Assembly: GCF_001591045.1 (NCBI RefSeq)
Contig: NZ_BCUA01000002.1
Location: 62,001-126,000 of the forward strand
Length of the DNA stretch: 64,000 bases
DNA from: Sphingopyxis granuli NBRC 100800
GTDB taxonomy: Bacteria > Pseudomonadota > Alphaproteobacteria > Sphingomonadales > Sphingomonadaceae
Direction of reading: 5' to 3'
The stretch's first letter is position 1. Every line of letters starts with the position of its first letter. The notes beneath the pieces were generated by a model, which ran no database searches, had not been told where the DNA came from, and saw only the letters and a list, made by a program, of their open reading frames with translations. Both the position numbers and the translations under genes were made by a program. Below are positions 1 to 7,846 of the stretch, piece after piece.

Positions 1-2
1 GG

Positions 3-1121
3 CTAGGCAGCCGCCAGCCGGGCGCCCATTTCGGCGAGCTGCTGGCGCGCGGCCCCGAACTGGAATTCGAGGTGCCGCTGCCTGAGCGTGAGCCATGGCA
101 GTTCGGACTCCATGACCACGCCGATCCCGCCCTGCAGCAGATGGGTCGTCGCGGCAGTCAGGCTGCCGACCTCGCTCGCCCAATATTTGGCGTTTGATGC
201 TTCATCGGCCGCCGGGATGTCCGCCGCCAGCAGGTCCGCGGCGTGCCACATGGTCAGGCGCAGCGCCTCGATGGCGATGTAGACGTCGGCGGCACGCAGC
301 GCGACCATCGGCGAACTCGCGAGCGACCGCCCGAACTGTTCGCGCTGGTTGACCCATTCGGCGGTGATGCCGAGCGCGCGCTGCGCCGCGCCGAGTTGGC
401 AGGCGGCGACGGCGACGCGGGCGCGCTGCACGATCCAGTCGAGCACCGAGGCGCGCTCCGCCTCGTCCCCCAGCACCATGTCGCCCGCGACCGGAACCGC
501 GTCGAGCGTCATCAGCGCCTCCGGCGAGCCGTCGGCCGAAACCTGCAATTCGCACGCGACGCCGGACGACATCACATCGACCAGGAACAGGCCGCTTTCC
601 CCGTCCTCCATCCGCGCGGGAACGAGGACGAAGTCGGCCATCATGCCGGCCGCGACCGAGGTCTTGATCCCCGAGAGCAGGAAGCCGTCGCCCGATCGCA
701 CCGCCGTCGTGGCGAGCCCGAACGGCGTTTCCATCGCCGGTTCGTCGAGCGTCGCCGTCGCACAGAGCGATCCCGATGCGATGCGGCGGGCGACATCGCT
801 TTGCCTCGCCGACCGGCCGAAGCGGGCGAGCGGCATCGCGGCGAGCACGACATTGGACAGAAAGGGGACCCGCCCCCCGTGCGCGCCGATCCGTTCGAGC
901 ACCGAACAGGCCTCCCGCATACCGAGGCCGCTGCCTCCGAGCGCTTCGGGTACGCCGATCCCGTAAAGCCCACTGTCGGCGAATTGCCGATGCAGCGCCG
1001 CGTCATACCATTGCGCCGAATCCAGCGCCGCGATCGACCGGCCTTCGCCGGCGGCATCGCGGAGAAGGCGATCGGCCAGATCGGCGACCGATCGTTGCAG
1101 GTCGGTAGGCTGAAAGTCCAT
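3..1121 (-). CDS. acyl-CoA dehydrogenase, probable partner subunit
   Basis: Protein of 372 residues with the ACAD fold: an N-terminal helical part, a middle beta domain (about 120-225) and a C-terminal helical domain containing REQFGRSL. ACADs oxidise acyl-CoA to 2-enoyl-CoA using FAD and pass electrons to ETF in the cytoplasm. The C-terminal end lacks the usual catalytic-Glu/Gly-Gly stretch seen in homotetrameric enzymes. It lies 19 nt downstream of a second ACAD on the same strand. Adjacent unlike ACAD genes are typical of alpha2beta2 enzymes that act on bulky substrates such as steroid side chains, so I infer that the two products form one enzyme. The ATG at 1121 is the only reasonable start. 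Substrate unknown. Confidence 0.85.
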   Translation of the reverse strand: MDFQPTDLQRSVADLADRLLRDAAGEGRSIAALDSAQWYDAALHRQFADSGLYGIGVPEALGGSGLGMREACSVLERIGAHGGRVPFLSNVVLAAMPLARFGRSARQSDVARRIASGSLCATATLDEPAMETPFGLATTAVRSGDGFLLSGIKTSVAAGMMADFVLVPARMEDGESGLFLVDVMSSGVACELQVSADGSPEALMTLDAVPVAGDMVLGDEAERASVLDWIVQRARVAVAACQLGAAQRALGITAEWVNQREQFGRSLASSPMVALRAADVYIAIEALRLTMWHAADLLAADIPAADEASNAKYWASEVGSLTAATTHLLQGGIGVVMESELPWLTLRQRHLEFQFGAARQQLAEMGARLAAA

Positions 1122-1140
1122 TGGGTTGCTCCCTCGAAAT

Positions 1141-2304
1141 CTAGCGAATGCGCGGAAAGGCGAGCGCGTCGGTCGCGATCAGGCCGCGCAATATATCGTT
1201 TGCCCCGCCGCCGAACTGCTTCACCAGATAGCCGTTATAGGCCTTGATGAGCCTGCCCTCGAGGACCGCCATCGGCGAGGTGCCGCGCAGCGGCGCCTGC
1301 GCCCCCAATATTTCGAGGAGCAGGCGCTGGCACAGGATCAGCGTTTCGCTCGCGAAGACCTTGTAGCTGGACGATTGGGCGAAGCCGATCTCGCCCTGAT
1401 CGAGCGCCGCGGCGAGTTCGGCGGCGTGAAGGCGCGACACCTCCAGATGCGCGCGCATCCGGGCGAGGTTCGTCTGCACCCACGGCCGGTCGATGATGCG
1501 GCGGCCGTCGATACCGACCGTCCGGCACGCCCATTGTGTCACCTGCTCGACCATATGCGCGGTGCCGGCGACCGTGAAGCACAGGACCCGCTCGCGGCTC
1601 AACTGCCCCATGATCAGCTTCCAGCCGTTCCCCTCGCCGCCGACCAGATTGTCCGACGGCACGACGACATCCTGATACCGCGTCACCGACACCGGATAGT
1701 GATCGAGGATGTCCAGCGGGGTCCACGAGTAGCCGGGCGCATCGGTGGGGACGAGCAGGACTGAAATGCCGCGATGGGGCGGTGCTTGCGGATCGGTGCG
1801 CGCCGCGAGCCACACATAGTCGGCGACGTTGGAGAAGCTGGTGAACAGCTTCTCGCCATTCACCACATAGCCCGACGCGTGCGGAACCGCCGAGGTGGAG
1901 AGGCTGGCGAGGTCCGTGCCCGCCTGGGATTCGGTGTAGCCGATCGAAAACAATATCTCCCCCCGGACGATCGCGGGGAGAAACCGCTGCTTCTGCTCGG
2001 CGCTGCCGAAACGCTGGATCAGCGGTCCGACCGTATGGGTGGTCAGAAAGGGCAGCGAGACCCCGGCGCGTTCGGCCTCTTCGGAAACGATGAGCTGCTC
2101 GACCGCAGACCGGTTGCCGCCGCCCCATTCCTCGGCGAGCGAAATCCCGAGCCACCCGTCGGCGCCGAGCTGTCGAACCAGCGCCCGGTAATGCGTGCGG
2201 TTCTCGGTCGAGCCGTCGCCGCCGAAGCGGCGCACAAGATCCTCGAAATAGGATCTGACCTCCTTGCGGAAATCTTCGATCCGGGCCGGGTAGCGGGTGT
2301 CCAT
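1141..2304 (-). CDS. acyl-CoA dehydrogenase
   Basis: ACAD of 387 residues starting MDTRYPARIEDFRKEV. The frame stays open further upstream, but that part is the AT-rich promoter region and ATG 2304 gives a normal ACAD N-terminus. It has the FAD/substrate motif YTESQAGTDLASL and ends with FGGGANDILRGLIA, the ACAD C-terminal signature region. First gene of a minus-strand operon with the ACAD at 3-1121 (19 nt gap), probably forming a heteromeric enzyme. It is transcribed divergently from the amidohydrolase/monooxygenase operon across a shared operator region at 2351-2379. A possible promoter on this strand is TTGAAT, a 17-nt spacer, then TATTGT. The role in beta-oxidation is secure; the substrate is not. 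Confidence 0.88.
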   Translation of the reverse strand: MDTRYPARIEDFRKEVRSYFEDLVRRFGGDGSTENRTHYRALVRQLGADGWLGISLAEEWGGGNRSAVEQLIVSEEAERAGVSLPFLTTHTVGPLIQRFGSAEQKQRFLPAIVRGEILFSIGYTESQAGTDLASLSTSAVPHASGYVVNGEKLFTSFSNVADYVWLAARTDPQAPPHRGISVLLVPTDAPGYSWTPLDILDHYPVSVTRYQDVVVPSDNLVGGEGNGWKLIMGQLSRERVLCFTVAGTAHMVEQVTQWACRTVGIDGRRIIDRPWVQTNLARMRAHLEVSRLHAAELAAALDQGEIGFAQSSSYKVFASETLILCQRLLLEILGAQAPLRGTSPMAVLEGRLIKAYNGYLVKQFGGGANDILRGLIATDALAFPRIR

Positions 2305-2350
2305 GCCAATCGCCTTTCTTGACGCGTTCCGGACGCGCGCCCGCACAATA

Positions 2351-2379
2351 GTATGGACTAATATAGTATTCAAGCATAC
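2351..2379. promoter_or_regulatory. divergent promoter region with tandem GTAT-N6-ATAC operator-like sites
   Basis: GTATTCAAGCATAC at 2366-2379 is a GTAT-N6-ATAC inverted repeat, and its reverse complement is identical to the site at 21940-21953 before the MarR gene. A degenerate copy, GTATGGACTAATAT, lies exactly 15 bp earlier (2351-2364). The sites sit between the ACAD operon (start 2304) and the amidohydrolase operon (start 2405), so one regulator could control both. The repeat is directly visible; binding is inferred. Confidence 0.6.
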
Positions 2380-2404
2380 ATAATGGAGCCGGGAGGATGT
2401 GACG

Positions 2405-4165
2405 ATGCTCGATCTGGCCATCAGGGGCGCGCTGATCGTCGACGGGACGGGCGGCGAACCCTATTCCGGCGACGTCGGGATCGCGTCGGGGCGAATCGCG
2501 ACGGTCGGCCGGGCCGGACCGGCGCGAGAGGAGATCGATGCGCGCGGCCGCATCCTGACGCCGGGCTTCATCGACATCCACACGCATTTCGACGGACAGG
2601 CGACATGGGAGAACCGGCTTGCCCCTTCGTCGGAGCATGGCGTGACGACGGTCGTCACGGGCAATTGCGGCGTCGGCTTCGCGCCGTGCCGGCCGGGCGA
2701 CCGCGACGCGCTGCTGGCGTTGATGGAAGGCGTGGAAGACGTCCCCGACGTCGTCATGGCCGCCGGCCTTCCGTGGACATGGACCAGCTTTCCGGAGTTC
2801 CTCGATTTCCTCGATCAGCGGCAATTCGACATCGATGTCGCGGTGCAGATACCCCACTCCCCCATTCGGGTCTTCGTCATGGGCCAGCGCGGCGTCGACC
2901 GGGCGCCGGCGACGCCCGGGGAAATCGAACGCATGGCGGCGCTGGTCGAAGAGGCGATCGGGGCGGGCGCGATCGGCGTATCCACCTCGCGTTTCCTGCT
3001 GCACCGCACGAAAGCCGGCAAATTGTCGCCGAGCGTCGACGCCGCGGAACAGGAACTGCTCGGCCTTGCGGAAGGGCTGCGGCGCGCCGGGGACGGCGTC
3101 TTCCAGCTCATCGCCGCCGTCGATTCGACCGCTGCGGACGAATATGCGCTCATGCGGCGCCTGGTCGAAAAGTCCGGCCGTCCGTTGTCGTTCACGCTCG
3201 TCGCCGAACAACTGCCGAACTATCCGGGCGAAAAGGATGCATGGCGCGTCTTCCGGCACAGGCTGGCCACCGACCAGCCCGCCGGCGCCCCCATTCGCGG
3301 GCAGATATTCCCGCGCCCGATCGGCACGCTGCTGGGCCTCGACCTTTCCTATCATCCCTTTTCGCTGAACCCCTCTTACGCCCCGCTGCGCGATCTGCCG
3401 CTGCCCGAGCGCGTCGCCCGAATGCGCGATCCGACGATCCGTGCACGCCTGCTCGCCGAAACGCCGCAATCCGACAATCTTCCGGCGCTTCGCATGGTCT
3501 CGCTCGACCGCGAACATTATCGGCTCGGCGATCCGCCCCGATACGATCCGACGCCCGACGAGGAGATCGGCCGGCTGGCGGCGCGCGCGGGGCGCAGCAA
3601 GGCGGATCTGCTGTACGACTGCCTGCTGGAGGACGACGGCAAAGCCATCCTCTATTGCCCCAGCGGAAATTTCATCGACCACAGGCTCGACGCCGCCGGA
3701 GAATTGCTGCGCGATCCCAACACGATCGTCGCGCTGGGAGATGCCGGGGCGCATTATGGGATGATCTGCGACGCCAGCTATCCCACCTTCCTGCTGACAT
3801 ACTGGGTCCGCGATGCCGCACCCGGCGCCGGGCTCACGCTGCCCGACGCGGTGCGCAAGCTGTCCGCGATACCCGCGGACGCCGTCGGTCTGTCCGATCG
3901 CGGAACGATCGCGGTCGGAAAGAAAGCCGATCTCAACATCATCGATCTCGAGCGGCTCCGCCTCCACGGCCCCGCCGTCTTTCACGACCTGCCGGCGGGC
4001 GGGAGGCGGTTGCGGCAAAGGGCCGACGGAATCGCCGCGACCATCGTCAGCGGAGAAGTGACCTATCGCGACGGCCTCCCCACCGGCCGGCTTCCCGGAC
4101 GCCTCGTGCGCCGCGGCCGAACCGCGGCTTTCGCATCGCGCACCAATGGAGACAGCCGATCATGA
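2405..4165 (+). CDS. amidohydrolase, N-acyl-D-amino-acid deacylase-like family
   Basis: Protein of 586 residues of the metal-dependent amidohydrolase superfamily (COG3653-like). The N-terminal beta part leads to the metal motif GFIDIHTHFD (His59, His61) and GNCGVGFAP (Cys88), a cysteine typical of D-aminoacylase relatives. A late ALGDAGAHYG holds the likely catalytic Asp, and the end forms the small beta domain (TIAVGKKADLNIIDL). I chose ATG 2405 because GGGAGG lies 8 nt before it; the in-frame GTG at 2399 is too close. The stop overlaps the next ATG (ATGA), so it is translationally coupled to a Baeyer-Villiger monooxygenase. True deacylases act on N-acyl amino acids, but here a lactone or another ring made by the partner is an inferred alternative substrate. 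Confidence 0.85.
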   Translation: MLDLAIRGALIVDGTGGEPYSGDVGIASGRIATVGRAGPAREEIDARGRILTPGFIDIHTHFDGQATWENRLAPSSEHGVTTVVTGNCGVGFAPCRPGDRDALLALMEGVEDVPDVVMAAGLPWTWTSFPEFLDFLDQRQFDIDVAVQIPHSPIRVFVMGQRGVDRAPATPGEIERMAALVEEAIGAGAIGVSTSRFLLHRTKAGKLSPSVDAAEQELLGLAEGLRRAGDGVFQLIAAVDSTAADEYALMRRLVEKSGRPLSFTLVAEQLPNYPGEKDAWRVFRHRLATDQPAGAPIRGQIFPRPIGTLLGLDLSYHPFSLNPSYAPLRDLPLPERVARMRDPTIRARLLAETPQSDNLPALRMVSLDREHYRLGDPPRYDPTPDEEIGRLAARAGRSKADLLYDCLLEDDGKAILYCPSGNFIDHRLDAAGELLRDPNTIVALGDAGAHYGMICDASYPTFLLTYWVRDAAPGAGLTLPDAVRKLSAIPADAVGLSDRGTIAVGKKADLNIIDLERLRLHGPAVFHDLPAGGRRLRQRADGIAATIVSGEVTYRDGLPTGRLPGRLVRRGRTAAFASRTNGDSRS

Positions 4166-5772
4166 CCGACAACGACGCCATGCGCCACGACGTCATCGTC
4201 ATCGGCGCCGGACTGGCGGGGCTCTACATGCTCCACAAGCTGCGGCAGACCGGCCGACGGGCGATCGTCATCGAAGCCGGGTCGGACGTCGGGGGAACCT
4301 GGTACTGGAATCGATACCCGGGCGCGCGTTGCGACGTCGAAAGCCTCGACTATCAATATACATTCTCCGACGCGCTTCAGCGCGAATGGACGTGGAGCGA
4401 GCGCTTCGCCCGGCAGGACGAAATCCTGGCCTATATCAACCATGTCGCCGATCGCTTCGACCTGCGCCGCGACATTGTCTTCGATACCCGCGTCACGCGC
4501 GCACGCTTCGTCGAAGCGGCGGCCGAGTGGGAGGTCGAAGCCGATGACGGGTCGCGCCACGTCGCGCCGTTCCTGATCGCGGCGACCGGCGCGCTGTCGC
4601 TGCCGCAAACGCCGCCATTGCCGGGAATCGAGGATTTCAAAGGCGACGTCTATCATACGGGGCGCTGGCCGCACGACGGCGTCGACTTCACCGCGCGCAG
4701 GGTGGCGGTCGTCGGGACCGGCTCGTCCGGAATCCAGGCGATCCCGAACATCGCCGCGCAAGCCGAGCGCCTCTACGTCTTTCAGCGCACGCCGAATTTC
4801 AGCCTTCCCGCCCGGAATGCCCCCCTGACGGAGCAACAGGTGGAAGAACGCCGACGCAATTTCGCGGATATCGCGAGATCGAACAAGGCGTCCCCCAGCG
4901 GGCTTTACAGGCCGCCGTCCGACGTCGCGACCCGATCGGCCCTCGACGTGCCGGCGGAGCAGCGGGCCGCGGACTATGAGAAATGGTGGGACAGGGGTGG
5001 TACGCTGCTCATGCGGACGTACACCGACCTCCTGATCAACGCCGATTCGAACCGGACGGCGACCGAATTTGCCCAGCGCAAGATCCGCGACATGGTGGAG
5101 CGGCCCGACGTCGCCGACAAGCTGACCCCGCATTATCACATCGGGACGAAACGCATCTGCCTCGACAGCGGCTATTACGAGACGTTCAACCGTCCGAACG
5201 TCACGCTGGTCGACGTGAACGAGGACCCGATATCGACCATCACCGGCGACGCCATCGTCACCGCGGGACGGACCTGCCAAGTCGATGCCATCGTCTTCGC
5301 GACCGGCTATGACGCGATGACCGGCCCGCTGCTGGCGATGGACATCACGGGACGCGGAGGCCGGACGATGCGCGAGGCCTGGTCCGATGGTCCGCGGACC
5401 TATCTCGGTCTGTCGATCGCCGGTTTTCCGAACCTGTTCGTGGTCGCCGGCCCGGGCAGCCCCTCCGTGCTCGCCAATGTCATCCTGTCGATCGAGCAGC
5501 ATGTCGACTGGATCGCGGACTGCCTCGACCATATGCGCGACCGGGGGTTCGAGACGATCGAGGCGTCGCCCGACGCGCAAGACGCCTGGGTCGAGCATGT
5601 CAACGAGGTGGCGCAGGCGACGCTCTATCCCCGGACGAAATCCTGGTATTCGGGCTCCAACATCGCCGGAAAGCCGGAGATATTCATGCCCTATGTCGGT
5701 GGGCTCGGCCGGTACACCGCCCATTGCGCCGACGTCGCGCGCGACGGTTATGCCGGCTTCGTCCTTTCCTGA
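4162..5772 (+). CDS. Baeyer-Villiger-type flavin monooxygenase
   Basis: FAD- and NADPH-dependent monooxygenase of 536 residues. Two Rossmann motifs are present: GAGLAG at 15-20 (FAD) and GTGSSG near 190 (NADPH). Between them lies FKGDVYHTGRWP, a match to the Baeyer-Villiger fingerprint F-x-G-x3-H-T-x2-W-P. The GGTWYWNRYPGARCD stretch near 44-58 is typical of cyclohexanone and phenylacetone monooxygenases. Such enzymes insert oxygen next to a ketone, giving esters or lactones. ATG 4162 overlaps the preceding stop by 4 nt, so the two proteins are co-translated. It closes the plus-strand operon and is followed by a hairpin at 5812-5833. The ketone substrate is unknown. Confidence 0.92.
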   Translation: MTDNDAMRHDVIVIGAGLAGLYMLHKLRQTGRRAIVIEAGSDVGGTWYWNRYPGARCDVESLDYQYTFSDALQREWTWSERFARQDEILAYINHVADRFDLRRDIVFDTRVTRARFVEAAAEWEVEADDGSRHVAPFLIAATGALSLPQTPPLPGIEDFKGDVYHTGRWPHDGVDFTARRVAVVGTGSSGIQAIPNIAAQAERLYVFQRTPNFSLPARNAPLTEQQVEERRRNFADIARSNKASPSGLYRPPSDVATRSALDVPAEQRAADYEKWWDRGGTLLMRTYTDLLINADSNRTATEFAQRKIRDMVERPDVADKLTPHYHIGTKRICLDSGYYETFNRPNVTLVDVNEDPISTITGDAIVTAGRTCQVDAIVFATGYDAMTGPLLAMDITGRGGRTMREAWSDGPRTYLGLSIAGFPNLFVVAGPGSPSVLANVILSIEQHVDWIADCLDHMRDRGFETIEASPDAQDAWVEHVNEVAQATLYPRTKSWYSGSNIAGKPEIFMPYVGGLGRYTAHCADVARDGYAGFVLS

Positions 5773-5811
5773 CGGGACGGCTCGCCGCGTCGCCGTCCAC
5801 GCCGGGTCGCC

Positions 5812-5833
5812 CGCCCGGGTTCTGTCCCGGGCG
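5812..5833. terminator. hairpin between convergent operons
   Basis: CGCCCGGG, loop TTCTGT, CCCGGGCG: a perfect 8-bp stem in the 72-nt gap between the convergent monooxygenase and MaoC genes. No T-tract follows on either strand, so function as a terminator is inferred from position. Confidence 0.45.
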
Positions 5834-5844
5834 AGCGAACGCCG

Positions 5845-6294
5845 TCACGACAGGGATCGCGGGGCGACGTCGAGCATCACCGTCACCTTGGCGGGGCAGC
5901 AGACGCCTTCCGCATTGCCGACATCGACGTCGATGTCGGCCAGCGCCCGCCCCCGATCGTCGCGATAGCGGCGGGTCACCACGCCTTCGCCATACATGCG
6001 ATCGCCGCCATAGACGGGACGCTGCATCGTCATCTTTCGCTTGATGATGAAGGCGCCCGGCCCGGCCCAGTCGGTCACCACGCGGTCGATGAACGCCTGA
6101 TAGACCATCGTGTTCACATAGATGGTCTTCTGCCCCTGGCTTTGGGCATAGGCCGCTTCATGATGTCCCGGGAACATGTCCATCGACGCGACCGCACCCC
6201 AGACGACGCGCGTGTAGGGAAAATCCAGCTCGATCCGCGGCACGACGGTGCCTTCCGCCGCATCGTCCCATGTCCTGTTCGGCCGTATCGCCAT
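5845..6294 (-). CDS. MaoC-like hot-dog enoyl-CoA hydratase
   Basis: Protein of 149 residues with a single hot-dog domain. The hydratase-2 signature spacing is kept: Asp39 and His44 in DMFPGHH stand where D and H of the GDxNPLH motif stand, so the catalytic pair is present. R-specific hydratases add water to 2-enoyl-CoA. The ATG at 6294 overlaps the stop of the upstream MaoC gene by one base (TGATG), so it is translationally coupled. Together they look like a heteromeric hydratase of the ChsH1/ChsH2 kind used on bulky substrates. It is the last gene of the operon headed by the crotonase at 7686. Confidence 0.85.
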   Translation of the reverse strand: MAIRPNRTWDDAAEGTVVPRIELDFPYTRVVWGAVASMDMFPGHHEAAYAQSQGQKTIYVNTMVYQAFIDRVVTDWAGPGAFIIKRKMTMQRPVYGGDRMYGEGVVTRRYRDDRGRALADIDVDVGNAEGVCCPAKVTVMLDVAPRSLS

Positions 6295-6860
6295 CACGCG
6301 TCTCCCTTTTCGTGCGGAATGAAGCGGAACACATTGTTGGTGTTCCGGGCGACGATCTCGCCATTCTGATTCAGATAGGTGGTGACGACGGTGACGAAGT
6401 GGCCGGTGCCGAGGCGCGTCGTCTTTTCCGGGCTGATGCCCGACACTTCGTCGTAGGAACTGATCCGGTCGCCGAGCAGGATCGGGCGAAAGAATTCGGT
6501 TTCGGCCGACGCATTGATCACGGTCGCACCCGGAAGCGGGACGCTGAACACGATGTTGCGGCGGGTTTCGACGCCGCCCGGCCGCCATGGAAGCGCCTTC
6601 GACAGGGTCGCCAGCAGCCCCATCGGCGCGACGATCCCGCCCCACTGCGCCTCGGCATATTCGGCGTCCCAATAGCTTGGATTGGCGTCTTCGATGCTGC
6701 CGGCGAAAAACTGGGTGATCGCCTCGGTCGCCGAGAAATCGGCCGTGTGCACGTCGCTTTTCCTGCCGACGATCTTCAGCCCTTCCTCATAGGTGCCGAT
6801 GACCGCCTTCGAGAGCGCGCCGCCGTCGGGCTGGCCTTTCGCCTGTGATGTTCCTGTCAT
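6294..6860 (-). CDS. MaoC N-terminal-type (FAS1-like) dehydratase subunit
   Basis: Protein of 188 residues. The stretch AGSIEDANPSYWDAEYA followed by GGIVAP is characteristic of the MaoC N-terminal dehydratase family. A ribosome site AGGG lies 6 nt before ATG 6860; ATG 6866 is in frame but has no spacing. The stop overlaps the next gene (TGATG). Members of this family usually pair with a catalytic hot-dog subunit, which here is the coupled downstream gene. Its own catalytic Asp/His motif is not evident, so I infer a structural or acyl-binding role in a two-subunit hydratase. Confidence 0.82.
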   Translation of the reverse strand: MTGTSQAKGQPDGGALSKAVIGTYEEGLKIVGRKSDVHTADFSATEAITQFFAGSIEDANPSYWDAEYAEAQWGGIVAPMGLLATLSKALPWRPGGVETRRNIVFSVPLPGATVINASAETEFFRPILLGDRISSYDEVSGISPEKTTRLGTGHFVTVVTTYLNQNGEIVARNTNNVFRFIPHEKGDA

Positions 6861-6903
6861 GCTCATCCCTCGATCTGTTGGTGAATCCCTGCCGACGCCG
6901 GGC

Positions 6904-7686
6904 TCAACGGCCGACCCATATGGGTTGGCGCTTGCCGGCGAAGGCGCGTGGTCCCTCGATGAAATCCTCACTCGCGCGCATGGCCTTGAGCGCCGGATAT
7001 TCGGCCGCGAGCGCCGCATGGACGCCGCCATGCTCGAGCCCCGCATAGGCGCATTGCTTGGTCGCCCGCACCGCGAGCGGCGAACATTTCAGGATTCGGT
7101 CCGCCCAGTCGCGCGCGCTCGCCATCAGTTGGTCGTGCGGAACGACCTCGTTGACGAAACCGAGCTCGCGTCCTTCGGCCGCATCGACGCGCCGCCCGGT
7201 GAGCAGCATGCCCATCGCCTGCTTCATCGGAATCATGCGCGCGAGCCGGTGGATTCCGCCGGCGACGGCGGCCAGCCCGACCAGCGGTTCGGGCAGGGCG
7301 AATACCGCCCTGTCCGACGCGACGATGATGTCGCTTGCAAGCGCGATCTCGAAGCCGCCGCCGAAGGCGATGCCGTTGACCGCCGCGATCACCGGCTTGG
7401 TGAGATCGCTGCGATGGGTGATGCCTCCGAAACCCGAGGGAGGAAAGGGCTTGCGGTCCTTGAGCGGCGTCGCGGCGGTGGCCTTCAGGTCGTTGCCCGC
7501 GCAGAAGGCCCGGTCGCCCGCTCCGGTCACGATCGCGACCCACAGATCGGCGTCGGCCGCGAACGCATCGAAGGTGGCGGCGAGCTCCTCGTGCGCGGCG
7601 TGATGAAGCGCGTTCATCACGTCGGGCCGGTTGATCGTGACCGTCAGGACACGCCCGTCGGTTTGCGTAGTGACAAATTCCCTCAC
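6904..7686 (-). CDS. enoyl-CoA hydratase/isomerase (crotonase)
   Basis: Crotonase of 260 residues. The oxyanion-hole motif AFCAGNDLK (about 60-68) and both catalytic glutamates are present: Glu113 in GGGFEIALASD and Glu133 in LPEPLVGL. It should hydrate 2-enoyl-CoA, or isomerise or dehydrate a related ester. The start is GTG 7686 with GGAGGT 5 nt before it. It is the first gene of an operon with two MaoC genes (5845-6860). The operator at 7776-7794 is almost identical to the one in front of the other crotonase of the region. Carnitinyl-CoA dehydratase-like annotation is common for such proteins, but the substrate cannot be named. Confidence 0.88.
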   Translation of the reverse strand: MREFVTTQTDGRVLTVTINRPDVMNALHHAAHEELAATFDAFAADADLWVAIVTGAGDRAFCAGNDLKATAATPLKDRKPFPPSGFGGITHRSDLTKPVIAAVNGIAFGGGFEIALASDIIVASDRAVFALPEPLVGLAAVAGGIHRLARMIPMKQAMGMLLTGRRVDAAEGRELGFVNEVVPHDQLMASARDWADRILKCSPLAVRATKQCAYAGLEHGGVHAALAAEYPALKAMRASEDFIEGPRAFAGKRQPIWVGR

Positions 7687-7760
7687 CCGTGACCTCCGCT
7701 GTCGAAGCGTCTCAAACCGTGCGCGACCGCACGGACATCGAACGCCCGAGCCGACCGATC

Positions 7761-7794
7761 ATAGTCGACTATTCCGTATGGTTCTATACCATAT
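7761..7794. promoter_or_regulatory. operator-like palindromes before the crotonase/MaoC operon
   Basis: GTATGGTTCTATACCATAT at 7776-7794 matches the site at 21856-21874 at 18 of 19 positions and includes GTAT-N6-ATAC. Just upstream is ATAGTCGACTAT (7761-7772), a perfect 12-bp palindrome. On the minus strand the repeat contains TGGTATAGA, an extended -10-like element, so a bound protein would block the promoter of the gene starting at 7686. Confidence 0.6.
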
Positions 7795-7846
7795 TGAACA
7801 GGATCATGATGGCAAGCGCTTTTTGCGATCCTGTCCGGTGGCCGCC

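Noticed and set aside
1235-4018. Minus-strand open frame of 927 codons across the first ACAD and the amidohydrolase
   Set aside because: It crosses a divergent promoter and two well-supported genes; its translation is low-complexity and lacks motifs.
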